This document shows, in pieces, positions 23,899 to 31,965 of a stretch of 36,660 nucleotides of DNA; within the stretch, counting starts at the first letter, position 1; each line of letters starts with the position of its first letter. The notes under the pieces were generated by a model. That model saw nothing but the letters and a program-made list of their open reading frames with translations, made no database searches and was not told where the DNA came from. Origin of the DNA: Pedobacter sp. (GTDB taxonomy: Bacteria > Bacteroidota > Bacteroidia > Sphingobacteriales > Sphingobacteriaceae). Location of the stretch: positions 1 to 36,660 of the forward strand of contig JACMND010000002.1 in assembly GCA_014378705.1 (NCBI GenBank), written 5' to 3'. The position numbers were made by a program, and so were the translations under genes.

Positions 23899-24861
23899 AT
23901 GAAAAAATACAACTATAGCGAAAAAAAAGATACACGTTCTGGTTTTGGAGCCGGTTTAGTTGAAGCCGGAAAAAGAAATACAGATGTAGTTGCTCTTTGC
24001 GCCGACCTGACAGGTTCTTTAAAAATGGATAGTTTTCAAAAAGAATTTCCTGATCGTTTTTTTCAGGTTGGAATCGCGGAAGCAAATATGATAGGTATAG
24101 CAGCAGGGATGACCATTGGTGGCAAAGTTCCTTTTACTGGTACTTTCGCTAATTTTTCTACCGGAAGGGTTTATGATCAAATACGGCAGTCTGTGGCCTA
24201 TTCAAATAAAAATGTTAAGATTTGTGCTTCGCATGCCGGTTTAACATTGGGGGAAGATGGTGCCACGCACCAGATTTTAGAAGATATTGGTTTAATGAAA
24301 ATGTTGCCCGGTATGACAGTCATTAACCCTTGTGATTTCAATCAGACCAAAGCGGCAACCATCGCGATAGCGGAATTTAAAGGCCCTGTATATTTACGAT
24401 TTGGACGTCCAGCGGTTCCTGTTTTTACTGATCCGGATCAAAAGTTTGAAATAGGAAAAGCCTGGATGGTTAATGAAGGCAAAGATGTAAGCATATTCGC
24501 AACCGGCCACCTCGTTTGGAAAGCCATTGAAGCTGGAGAGAAATTAGCTGCAATGGGTATTGATGCCGAGATTATTAACATCCATACGATAAAACCACTG
24601 GATGAAAGAGCAGTTTTAAATTCGGTAGCAAAAACAGGATGTGTGGTTACCGCTGAGGAGCATAACCGTATAGGCGGATTGGGCGACAGTATTGCACAGG
24701 TTCTGTCTAGAAATAATCCTTTACCCCAAGAATATGTTGCCGTTGATGATAGTTTTGGCGAAAGTGCAACACCTGACCAGTTAATGATAAAATATGGCCT
24801 TGAAAGTAATGATATCGTCAAAGCGGTTCAAAAGGTAATTGGCAGGAAGATAAAGAAGTGA
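23899..24861 (+). CDS. Transketolase, C-terminal subunit
   Basis: 320-residue C-terminal half of the split transketolase, holding the pyrimidine-binding and C-terminal domains. Motifs: CADLTGSLKMDSFQKEFPDRFFQVGIAEANM, where the Glu of GIAEANM is the one that activates thiamine diphosphate; TFANFSTGRVYDQIRQSVAYSN; HAGLTLGEDGATHQILEDIGLMK; and the C-terminal VTAEEHNRIGGLGDS. It works only with the N-terminal subunit encoded just upstream. The ATG lies directly after the repeat-rich spacer, with no clear ribosome binding site, as is usual in this phylum. Co-transcription with the first half is likely but the spacer could carry a second promoter. Confidence 0.95.
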   Translation: MKKYNYSEKKDTRSGFGAGLVEAGKRNTDVVALCADLTGSLKMDSFQKEFPDRFFQVGIAEANMIGIAAGMTIGGKVPFTGTFANFSTGRVYDQIRQSVAYSNKNVKICASHAGLTLGEDGATHQILEDIGLMKMLPGMTVINPCDFNQTKAATIAIAEFKGPVYLRFGRPAVPVFTDPDQKFEIGKAWMVNEGKDVSIFATGHLVWKAIEAGEKLAAMGIDAEIINIHTIKPLDERAVLNSVAKTGCVVTAEEHNRIGGLGDSIAQVLSRNNPLPQEYVAVDDSFGESATPDQLMIKYGLESNDIVKAVQKVIGRKIKK

Positions 24862-24953
24862 GGTAAATTAGGATTTAAGAGACATAACCTTATCATAAAC
24901 CAATAAACAAGTAAACCCATAACCTCTTAACCTCCATCCTCTAAATTAAAACC

Positions 24954-25502
24954 ATGCAGCCGGAAGATTCTGAAATACTTCAAAAATTTGCTGATCTTAA
25001 AACAAGGAATGAGGCCTTTAATCTGCTTCTTAAAAAATACCAGCAGAAAATTTATTGGCATATTCGGCGCCTGGTAATCAATCATGACGATGCTGATGAC
25101 CTGATTCAGGAAGTTTTTATAAAAGTTTGGAAAAACCTGGCCGAGTTTAGAAATGATTCTCAATTGTATACATGGCTTTATCGGATTGCGACCAATGAAA
25201 GCATCACCTTTTTAAATCGCAAAAAACTAAAAAATAACGTTTCGCTGGATGAGGTAGGATATGATCTTGCGGAATCTCTGGCAGACAGCACCTACTTTGA
25301 TGGGGACAAAGCCCAAATGAAACTTCAAAAAGCTTTACTCACTCTCCCTGAAAAGCAACGTCTTGTTTTTAACATGAAATATTTTGATGATCTTAAATAT
25401 GAGGAAATTTCTGCCATACTAGGAACAAGTGTGGGAGGTTTAAAAGCTTCTTATCACCTTGCGGTTAAAAAAGTTGAGCATTATCTTTTAAACAAAGATT
25501 AA
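24954..25502 (+). CDS. ECF-type RNA polymerase sigma factor
   Basis: 182-residue sigma-70 family protein with regions 2 and 4 only. Region 2: RLVINHDDADDLIQEVFIKVWKNLAEFRNDSQLYTWLYRIATNES, including the DDLIQEVF core-binding helix. Region 4: LLTLPEKQRLVFNMKYFDDLKYEEISAILGTSVGGLKASYHLAVKK with the -35-recognition helix. It would direct transcription in response to an envelope signal. It starts a three-gene operon with a putative anti-sigma factor (31 nt downstream) and a small periplasmic protein, and the operon ends at a strong terminator. Its targets are not known from the window; autoregulation would be usual. Confidence 0.94.
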   Translation: MQPEDSEILQKFADLKTRNEAFNLLLKKYQQKIYWHIRRLVINHDDADDLIQEVFIKVWKNLAEFRNDSQLYTWLYRIATNESITFLNRKKLKNNVSLDEVGYDLAESLADSTYFDGDKAQMKLQKALLTLPEKQRLVFNMKYFDDLKYEEISAILGTSVGGLKASYHLAVKKVEHYLLNKD

Positions 25503-25533
25503 ACCATTGGTTATATAAAACATCATAAGTATT

Positions 25534-26166
25534 ATGGATTCCGGGAATAACGAAAATAGCTGGATTAATGAATCACCTTTACTGGCAGCACTGGATATTA
25601 AAAATCCGTTTAGTGTGCCTTTTAATTATTTTGCTGAATCTAAGGATCGCATAAACGGCCTCTGCATGGTGGAGAATGCAAGATTCAATTTAGAAGAAGA
25701 ATTTTCAATTCCTGTTAGTTATTTTGAGGATCTTACTGCTCAGATAGAAACCCGGATCTCTGAAGATAATTTACATTTACTTGCTGCTCAACACGGTTTT
25801 AAGGTTAAACAAAATTACTTTACCGAACTTGAGTCAAAAATTATAAATAGAACTGAATTAGATAAAGTTTTAAATAAAGCAACTGTAGTATCTCTTAAAA
25901 ACAACTGGTTTAAATATGCTGCTGCCGCTGCTCTTGTTGCAATTGTATTCGGCTCCGTCTTATTTTTTAACAATCAAAACCGTAGCATCAGTTCGCAGTT
26001 AAATAAAATAACAGACCAGGATATTGTGAGTTATTTACAAATTAATTCTGGAATAGGCGATACACCGGTGATTTTTGAAAATATAAATTTGAGCATAAAT
26101 CTAAGTGATTTTAGTAGTGAGTTTTCAGATGTAGAATTAGAAAACTATATTAATACCACCTTATAA
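25534..26166 (+). CDS. Putative membrane anti-sigma factor with three YF repeats
   Basis: 210 residues with a single membrane helix at about 126-145 (FKYAAAAALVAIVFGSVLFF), so residues 1-125 should be cytoplasmic and the last 65 outside. The cytoplasmic part has three copies of a short motif: NPFSVPFNYFAESKDRI (24-40), EEFSIPVSYFEDLTAQIETRI (55-75) and HGFKVKQNYFTELESKIINR (87-106), consensus F-S-V-P-x-x-Y-F-x-x-L-x-x-x-I. No zinc-binding anti-sigma motif is visible. Position between an ECF sigma gene and a small periplasmic protein gene makes an anti-sigma role the best guess; the repeats may bind the sigma factor. The C-terminal DIVSYLQINSGIGDTPVIFE part is acidic. Confidence 0.75.
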   Translation: MDSGNNENSWINESPLLAALDIKNPFSVPFNYFAESKDRINGLCMVENARFNLEEEFSIPVSYFEDLTAQIETRISEDNLHLLAAQHGFKVKQNYFTELESKIINRTELDKVLNKATVVSLKNNWFKYAAAAALVAIVFGSVLFFNNQNRSISSQLNKITDQDIVSYLQINSGIGDTPVIFENINLSINLSDFSSEFSDVELENYINTTL

Positions 26167-26175
26167 ACAACAACT

Positions 26176-26592
26176 ATGAAATTTTTATTTACTTTTTTTA
26201 TTTGTCTTATTTTTGCAATTCCTTTATCAGCTCAGAATTACAAGCAAAGATCAGAACAGGTAGAAACAGTTAAAATCGCGTTTATAACTCAAAAACTTAA
26301 GCTAAATACATCTGAAGCAGAAAAATTCTGGCCTGTATATAATAGCTACCAAAAGGATATGAAAGAGGTTTTAAAACTTAGAAAAAACCTTAAAAATGAT
26401 GAAGAATTTGATCAAGAAGATAAGTTTGACAACGAACTGGAGTTCGAAAGCCGGTTGTTAGAAACGCGGAAAAAGTACAAGCAAGAGTTTACAAAAGTTG
26501 TTCCTTCACAAAAAGTAGCTATGTTTTTTCAGGCAGAACGTGAATTTCGAGAACGATTGATTAAAGAATTGAGAGAGAGAAGAAAGAATTAA
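26176..26592 (+). CDS. Periplasmic Spy/CpxP-like (LTxxQ) sensor protein
   Basis: 138 residues with a clear signal peptide (KFLFTFFICLIFAIPLSAQ) and a highly charged, all-helical mature part: FITQKLKLNTSEAEKFWPVY, then KDMKEVLKLRKNLKNDEEFD, and a C-terminal REFRERLIKELRERRKN. This is the pattern of the LTxxQ/CpxP/Spy group and of the small proteins annotated in Bacteroidota as sensors of ECF-type sigma factors. It lies 9 nt after the putative anti-sigma gene and likely modulates its periplasmic side. No metal-binding His or Cys cluster is visible, so heavy-metal sensing is not supported here. Confidence 0.8.
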   Translation: MKFLFTFFICLIFAIPLSAQNYKQRSEQVETVKIAFITQKLKLNTSEAEKFWPVYNSYQKDMKEVLKLRKNLKNDEEFDQEDKFDNELEFESRLLETRKKYKQEFTKVVPSQKVAMFFQAEREFRERLIKELRERRKN

Positions 26593-26613
26593 AAGGTAGG
26601 TGTCATCTTAAAC

Positions 26614-26648
26614 GGCTTTCATTAAACAATGAAGGCCTTTTGTATTTT
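26614..26648 (+). terminator. Intrinsic terminator of the sigma-factor operon
   Basis: GGCTTTCATT (26614-26623), loop AAAC, then AATGAAGGCC (26628-26637): a 10-bp stem with one G-T pair, followed by TTTT-G-TATTTTT. It lies 22 nt after the stop of the Spy-like gene. It ends only a few bases before the aminotransferase start codon at 26655. Confidence 0.8.
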
Positions 26649-26654
26649 TACAAA

Positions 26655-27833
26655 ATGTTAACTCAACGCCAGTTATTTCTTCTAAATACCGCACAAACTT
26701 CCGATAGTCCAAAATCACTTGAGATTACCAAGGCCGAAGGTATTTATCTTTACGATATAACCGGAAAAAAATTCATTGATCTGGTTTCAGGCTTTGCGGT
26801 AAGCAATGTAGGTCATCGGCATCCCAAAGTAGTTCAGGCCATAAAAGATCAGGCCGATAAATATTTACACCTTACTGTGTACGGAGAATACATTCAGTCA
26901 CCGCAGGTTTTATTCGCTGAAAAGCTTTGTTCAATATTACCCAAATCGTTAAACTCCGTTTATTTTGTTAATTCTGGTGCCGAAGCTACAGAAGGTGCCA
27001 TGAAACTGGCTAAGAGATTTACCGGCCGGGTTCAAATAATTTCTTGTATAAATTCTTACCATGGAAGTACGCAAGGGGCGTTGAGTTTAATGGGAAACGA
27101 ATATTATAAACAATCCTTTCGTCCATTATTACCGGGTGTTCGTTATATCAGGTACAACATTGAAAAAGATATTGAATTAATCAATTTTGAAACCGCGGCC
27201 GTATTTTTGGAAACCATTCAGGGCGAAGCAGGCGTAATAATTCCGGATTATAATTATATGCAGGTTCTGCGTAAGCGATGTGCTGAAACAGGAACTTTAT
27301 TGGTTTTAGATGAAATTCAAACGGGATTTGGCCGCACTGGTGAATTATTCGGTTTTGAGCATTACAATATTATACCTGATATTATACTCCTGGCAAAAGG
27401 AATGGGTGGGGGGATGCCAATAGGTGCGTTTATTGCCAATAAAATGGTTATGGATTCTTTGAAAGAGAACCCTGTGTTAGGGCACATCACAACCTTTGGT
27501 GGGCATCCGGTAAGTTGTGCGGCTGGATTAGCGGCTTTAAATGTTTTGCTTGATAATAAACTCGCTAAAAAAGTAGATACTAAAGAACACCTTTTCCGAA
27601 AATATCTGACTCATCCTAAAATAATAGAGATCCGTGGAAAAGGATTACTTCTTGCTATTCAGTTAAGTTCCTTTACGGAAGTAGAAGAAATCAGCAAAAC
27701 CTGTTTAGAAAAAGGGCTAATTATTGACTGGTTTCTGCATAACGATACGTCATTAAGAATTGCTCCGCCCCTTACCATTACCCCAGATCAGATTAAAGAA
27801 GCTTGTGCCATTATATTAAATGCTTTAAAATAG
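26655..27833 (+). CDS. Class III aminotransferase (acetylornithine/GABA type)
   Basis: 392-residue PLP-dependent fold-type I aminotransferase. Motifs: YDITGKKFIDLVSGFAVSNVGHRHPKV near the N-terminus; NSGAEATEGAMKLAKR for cofactor phosphate; VLDEIQTGFGRTGELF with the Asp that binds the pyridine N; Lys248 in LLAKGMGGGMPIG as Schiff-base lysine; and THFGGHP-like ITTFGGHPVSCAAGLAAL. The ATG at 26655 is chosen; a TTG at 26640 lies inside the terminator and is unlikely. The substrate cannot be settled: ornithine/acetylornithine, GABA and others share these motifs, and no arginine biosynthesis genes are adjacent. It is convergent with the next gene, 23 nt apart. Confidence 0.88.
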   Translation: MLTQRQLFLLNTAQTSDSPKSLEITKAEGIYLYDITGKKFIDLVSGFAVSNVGHRHPKVVQAIKDQADKYLHLTVYGEYIQSPQVLFAEKLCSILPKSLNSVYFVNSGAEATEGAMKLAKRFTGRVQIISCINSYHGSTQGALSLMGNEYYKQSFRPLLPGVRYIRYNIEKDIELINFETAAVFLETIQGEAGVIIPDYNYMQVLRKRCAETGTLLVLDEIQTGFGRTGELFGFEHYNIIPDIILLAKGMGGGMPIGAFIANKMVMDSLKENPVLGHITTFGGHPVSCAAGLAALNVLLDNKLAKKVDTKEHLFRKYLTHPKIIEIRGKGLLLAIQLSSFTEVEEISKTCLEKGLIIDWFLHNDTSLRIAPPLTITPDQIKEACAIILNALK

Positions 27834-27856
27834 CTTTCTTTTAAATATAAGTTGAT

Positions 27857-29737
27857 TTACCAGCCTATGCCGTAATCTTCTCCATGATTACTGGAACCTC
27901 CCCAAAAGCTACCGTGTGCCCAGTCAAAAAAGATGGCGTTGATCGGACCGCTGGTACGCTCTTCAAAGCTAAGGTCATATCCTCTTTTTTTTAAGTCCTC
28001 TTTAACACTCTCTGAAGTAGTCGTGTTTAATAAAATCTGCCCTGGTTTAGGTTTTCTGTCATCTATTTTAGATCCTCCCAATGATAACCACAGTTGATTG
28101 CTATTAAAGTTGGCCGCTTCTGCCGCTTGCTGTACATTCATGCCGAATTCAACTACATTTAAAAAGAATTGTAAAAGATTCTGATCCTGAGTATCGCCGC
28201 CCTGAACAGCGAATGATAAAAAAGGTTTTCCGTCTTTTAAAGCCATAGAAGGTGTCAACGTTACTCTTGGCCGTTTACCTGGTTCAACCACGTTGAAAGG
28301 ATTTAAATTTGCATCCAGTACAAAACTTTGCATGCGTTGGCTCATTCCTACACCTGTGTTACCTGCTATACAGGCTGGCATCCATCCACCGCTTGGCGTT
28401 ATCGAAACTACCCACCCTTCCTTGTCGGCAGCTTCTACAGAAGTCGTACCTTTCCATAATCTGTCCTGATAATCAACAGCAGAAGAGCTATTTCTGATAT
28501 CGTGAGAAGGCTCAAAATTTCTCTTGGTAGAATCCAGTTCATATCCTCTTTGCTTTAATAACTTTAAATATGGATTTTTTCTACCTTCAAAAGGATACGG
28601 ATTTCCCGGACCAATATTGGAATTATTTTTTGCATCCAGAATCAAACCTGCACGTTGTTTGGCATAATCCTTACTTAATAATCCTCTTATCGGTTCTGCA
28701 GGTGCAAAATACGGATCTCCGTAATAAAAATCACGGTCAGCAAAAGACAAATTCATGGCCTGATAAACTGTATGAATGTATTTGGCACTATTGTAACCCA
28801 TACTTTTTAAATCAAAATTTTCAAGAATATTAAGTCCTTGCAGCAAAACCGGACCTTGTGTCCACTGCTTTAGTTTATAAACATCAATTCCTTTGTAATT
28901 CACCGATAGCGGTTCTTCCTCAATGGGCTTCCAGTTTGCCAGGTCCTCCATAGTAAATAATCCACCTTGTTCTTTGTTTCCTCTAACAATTTCTTCTGCG
29001 ATATCGCCCTTATAGAAGCGATCATAAGCTGCCATGATGGCCTCACTTCTGCTTTTACCATTTTTAAGGGCAGTACGTTCTACTTCCACCATTTTTGTAA
29101 GTGTTTGAAGAAGATCTTTTTGAACGAATATTTCACCGGCTTCTGGTGCTTCCCGTTTTTGGCCAGGATGGGTAAGAAAAACTTTTTTACTGTACGGCCA
29201 TGTTTTGATAAGTTCTTTATTTCTCTCCATACTGTTGGCGCTTTGTGCTTCAATAGGGTATCCCGCTGCCATCTCCATTGCCGGAGCCAATACCTGTTCA
29301 AGGCTTAATTTACCATAGTTGGCTAACATATATAAAAGCCCACCGGGTGTACCGGGTGTAGTGGCGGCCAATGCACCATACTCTGGGGGGAAGTTGTATC
29401 CTTTTCCTTTAAAAAATTTGGCTGTAGCCCCTGATGGGGCAACTCCCATGGCATTAATGCCAATTACCTTTTTTGTTTTAGGATTATAAATAAGCGCTTG
29501 TGTTTCACCACCCCAACTCAACACATCCCACATAGTACATGTGGCTGCAAGCATAGCACATGCCGCATCAACCGCATTGCCGCCATTTTGAAAAGTCATG
29601 GCACCTGCCGTGGCCGCCAAGGGTTTGCCTGTTACAGCCATCCAATTTTTACCATGTAACACCGGCTTTTGGGTTTGCTGTGCTGATGAAGATAAAATAA
29701 TAGCCATCAGAACAAAAACAATAAAGGATCTTTTCAT
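27857..29737 (-). CDS. Gamma-glutamyltransferase family Ntn-hydrolase, divergent
   Basis: 626-residue exported member of the gamma-glutamyltranspeptidase family. Signal peptide KRSFIVFVLMAIILSSSAQ. The large-subunit part has AATAGAMTFQNGGNAVDAACAMLAA and GTPGGLLYMLANYGKLS. The self-cleavage/catalytic Thr is Thr431 in KGTTSVEAADKEG. Small-subunit motif PGKRPRVTLTPSMALKDGKP is present. It departs from classical enzymes: the usual TTHxS is TTSVE, and the TxTLNxxFGS-like segment is replaced by SITPSGGWMP. It may act on gamma-glutamyl or other acyl-amide substrates in the periplasm or at the surface; glutathione cleavage is not assured. Single gene, divergent from rhlE. Confidence 0.88.
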   Translation of the reverse strand: MKRSFIVFVLMAIILSSSAQQTQKPVLHGKNWMAVTGKPLAATAGAMTFQNGGNAVDAACAMLAATCTMWDVLSWGGETQALIYNPKTKKVIGINAMGVAPSGATAKFFKGKGYNFPPEYGALAATTPGTPGGLLYMLANYGKLSLEQVLAPAMEMAAGYPIEAQSANSMERNKELIKTWPYSKKVFLTHPGQKREAPEAGEIFVQKDLLQTLTKMVEVERTALKNGKSRSEAIMAAYDRFYKGDIAEEIVRGNKEQGGLFTMEDLANWKPIEEEPLSVNYKGIDVYKLKQWTQGPVLLQGLNILENFDLKSMGYNSAKYIHTVYQAMNLSFADRDFYYGDPYFAPAEPIRGLLSKDYAKQRAGLILDAKNNSNIGPGNPYPFEGRKNPYLKLLKQRGYELDSTKRNFEPSHDIRNSSSAVDYQDRLWKGTTSVEAADKEGWVVSITPSGGWMPACIAGNTGVGMSQRMQSFVLDANLNPFNVVEPGKRPRVTLTPSMALKDGKPFLSFAVQGGDTQDQNLLQFFLNVVEFGMNVQQAAEAANFNSNQLWLSLGGSKIDDRKPKPGQILLNTTTSESVKEDLKKRGYDLSFEERTSGPINAIFFDWAHGSFWGGSSNHGEDYGIGW

Positions 29738-29870
29738 AACAATTATTTATGAAGCTAATTTAGAAAAACGTAAGACTATAATCTTGTAAAAAATCTTTAA
29801 AAATGCAATCTCATCTATCAATTAATCCCAAAACCAAACAGGGCATAACTGCTCATAAGATTTAAACCCT

Positions 29871-29878
29871 TACATTTG
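29871..29878 (+). promoter_or_regulatory. Candidate -7 box of rhlE
   Basis: TACATTTG matches TAnnTTTG exactly, about 49 nt before the ATG. No TTG -33 element is seen at the expected distance. The 5' untranslated part is A-rich (AACACAAAGAGCAAATAAA). Confidence 0.45.
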
Positions 29879-29926
29879 CCAACAGTATAAAGTCTCTAAA
29901 ACACAAAGAGCAAATAAAAAATAAGA

Positions 29927-31204
29927 ATGTCATTCGAAAAATTAAAATTAATAAAACCGCTTTTAAGCGCTTTACAAGCAGAAGGTTACATTTCTCCCAC
30001 TCCCATTCAGGAACAAGCCATACCCATTATATTAGAACGTCAGGATCTGTTAGGTTGCGCACAAACCGGAACTGGGAAAACAGCTGCTTTCGCACTTCCA
30101 ATATTGCAGCTTTTACAAGCTGACCCATTTTACGGAAAAGAACCACGTATGATTAAAACGCTGATCTTAACTCCAACCCGGGAGTTGGCTATTCAGATTG
30201 GCGAAAGCTTTAAAGCTTATGGAAGAAACCTTACTTTAAAACAAACGGTTATTTTTGGCGGAGTTTCGCAGGGACCTCAAACCCTTAAATTAAAGCACGG
30301 AGTAGATATATTAATCGCTACCCCCGGTCGTTTGCTCGATCTGATGAACCAGGGTTTTGTGTCTTTACACCATGTTAAAATTTTTGTTTTAGATGAAGCA
30401 GACCGTATGCTTGATATGGGATTTATCCATGACGTAAAAAAAGTGATCGCTAAGATTCCGCAAAAACGCCAGACTTTGTTCTTTTCGGCAACCATGCCTC
30501 CGGAAATTCAAAAACTTTCACAAAGTATATTAACAAACCCACAGAAAGTGGAGGTTACCCCAGCTGCAACTACCGCAGAGACCGTAGAACAGGGAATATA
30601 TTATGTAGAGAAGTCAGACAAGAAAAAACTACTGATCCATATTTTAAACGATAAGTCTGTTAAAACCGCTTTGGTGTTTGCCCGTACCAAGCATGGAGCA
30701 GATAAAATAGTAAAAGATCTGGTTAAGGCCGGAGTAAAAGCAGAAGCGATTCACGGAAACAAGTCTCAAAATGCCCGTCAAAATGCGTTGAACAATTTTA
30801 AAAGCGGAAAAATTAAAGCACTGGTTGCTACCGATATTGCCGCCAGGGGAATTGATATAGACGCCCTTGCTCACGTAATTAATTATGAATTACCAAACAT
30901 TCCGGAAACTTATGTACACCGTATCGGGCGTACAGGCCGTGCCGGGGCTAGTGGTAAAGCATTTTCGTTTTGTGATGATGAAGAAATGGATTATCTGAAA
31001 GATATTCAAAAACTAATCGGGCAAATTATCCCTGTAATCGAGGATCAACCGTATCATATGCGTGGAGCCGAATTTAGGTTCGCACAACCCAAGCAAAAGA
31101 AAGCGACAACTAAAAATCCAGTTTCACAGCGTAGCAGCCAGGGCGGTTCGGGAACTAAAGAAGGTAAAAGAAGATTTGGAAACAGGCCATCAAACAGAAA
31201 TTAG
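29927..31204 (+). CDS. rhlE: DEAD-box RNA helicase RhlE
   Basis: 425-residue DEAD-box helicase. Q motif PTPIQEQAIP; motif I AQTGTGKTAAF; Ia PTRELA; Ib ATPGRLLDLMNQ; II LDEADRMLDMGF; III FFSAT; IV VFARTKHGADKI; V ATDIAARGIDI; VI HRIGRTGRAG. The order, spacing and residues follow E. coli RhlE closely (FGGVSQGPQ, VFARTKHGADKIV). The C-terminal ~50 residues are basic and low-complexity (KQKKATTKNPVSQRSSQGG, KRRFGNRPSNRN), a typical RNA-binding tail. Helps unwind RNA during ribosome assembly and RNA decay, often raised in the cold. Single gene with its own probable promoter. Confidence 0.95.
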   Translation: MSFEKLKLIKPLLSALQAEGYISPTPIQEQAIPIILERQDLLGCAQTGTGKTAAFALPILQLLQADPFYGKEPRMIKTLILTPTRELAIQIGESFKAYGRNLTLKQTVIFGGVSQGPQTLKLKHGVDILIATPGRLLDLMNQGFVSLHHVKIFVLDEADRMLDMGFIHDVKKVIAKIPQKRQTLFFSATMPPEIQKLSQSILTNPQKVEVTPAATTAETVEQGIYYVEKSDKKKLLIHILNDKSVKTALVFARTKHGADKIVKDLVKAGVKAEAIHGNKSQNARQNALNNFKSGKIKALVATDIAARGIDIDALAHVINYELPNIPETYVHRIGRTGRAGASGKAFSFCDDEEMDYLKDIQKLIGQIIPVIEDQPYHMRGAEFRFAQPKQKKATTKNPVSQRSSQGGSGTKEGKRRFGNRPSNRN

Positions 31205-31297
31205 AAAGTTGGATTAATTGCGTTTATGGTTGAAGCGGCATCCTATTTTGCAATCCGGAGCATAGCGGGAGAAATGCCAGAAATACAGAGAAGGCAA

Positions 31298-31309
31298 CGT
31301 TTTAAAACG
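31298..31309. terminator. Palindrome between convergent rhlE and cupin genes
   Basis: CGTTTTAAAACG is a perfect 12-bp palindrome in the 119-nt convergent gap. As RNA it has almost no loop and no T-tract follows, so it is only a weak candidate for a bidirectional end signal. Confidence 0.2.
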
Positions 31310-31323
31310 CCCAAATACAATTG

Positions 31324-31890
31324 TTACATATTTTCGTCATCACCCGAAGCTGGATTATTCTTGCTCCAATTATATTTTAAAGGTCCGTCTGCACCATAAA
31401 CGGGATCTTTAGCAGGTATAGGAACAAGGGCAATATTGTGATCGGCTTTAGGCCTTTCACCTTCATTTCCATAATTCATATCGTACGTAAAACCTTCGGG
31501 ATAAGCTCCTAAAACTTTAAAATCATCAGAACATTTTAAGCACTTATGAGCTACCCCAGCCGGTATAATCAGTACATCGCCACGATTTAACTCTATGAAA
31601 CCCCCATTTGGACCACCCATCTGCACATCGGCTTTCCCAGAATAAACACCCATCACTTCATGCGTGTTACTATGATAATGATGATAATTAAAAATGCCGT
31701 CTACCCATGAATTGGACCACCCGTTTCGCTTAAATAGGGTCTCTATCACATTAACATCATCGCCGGGCAGAATTAATAACGCCCCTTTATAAATGATTAA
31801 AGGCAATAAAGCATTATTTGGAAAAGTTTGATCGGCCTCAATTACCTGGAAAACTTCGTAAGCTTGTTGAACTAAATTATTTTTATCCAT
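31324..31890 (-). CDS. Cupin domain protein
   Basis: 188-residue cytosolic single-domain cupin. The metal site is visible: HYHSNTHE (His71, His73, His77, Glu78) as cupin motif 1 and PAGVAHK with His115 as motif 2, joined by the barrel strands VMGVYSGKADVQMGG and ELNRGDVLIIP. N-terminal 60 residues are helical (LVQQAYEVFQVIEADQTF) and the C-terminal tail is polar (PVYGADGPLKYNWSKNNP). The cupin fold has many activities (dioxygenase, isomerase, binding), so the reaction is unknown. It is alone between rhlE and a DUF58 gene, 75 nt downstream of the latter, and may share its transcript. Confidence 0.88.
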   Translation of the reverse strand: MDKNNLVQQAYEVFQVIEADQTFPNNALLPLIIYKGALLILPGDDVNVIETLFKRNGWSNSWVDGIFNYHHYHSNTHEVMGVYSGKADVQMGGPNGGFIELNRGDVLIIPAGVAHKCLKCSDDFKVLGAYPEGFTYDMNYGNEGERPKADHNIALVPIPAKDPVYGADGPLKYNWSKNNPASGDDENM

Positions 31891-31965
31891 TTTTTGGTTT
31901 ATTAAGATAACAGAGATTTTTTAATTCAGATTTACTTTTGCAAAAAATTTAATTTGTATTATTTT

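Noticed and set aside
26640-26654. TTG start giving a longer aminotransferase
   Set aside because: The start lies in the T-tract of the terminator and the added residues have no family similarity.
28309-29308. Plus-strand frames inside the gamma-glutamyltransferase gene
   Set aside because: They are antisense to a clear coding sequence and have no domain-like pattern.
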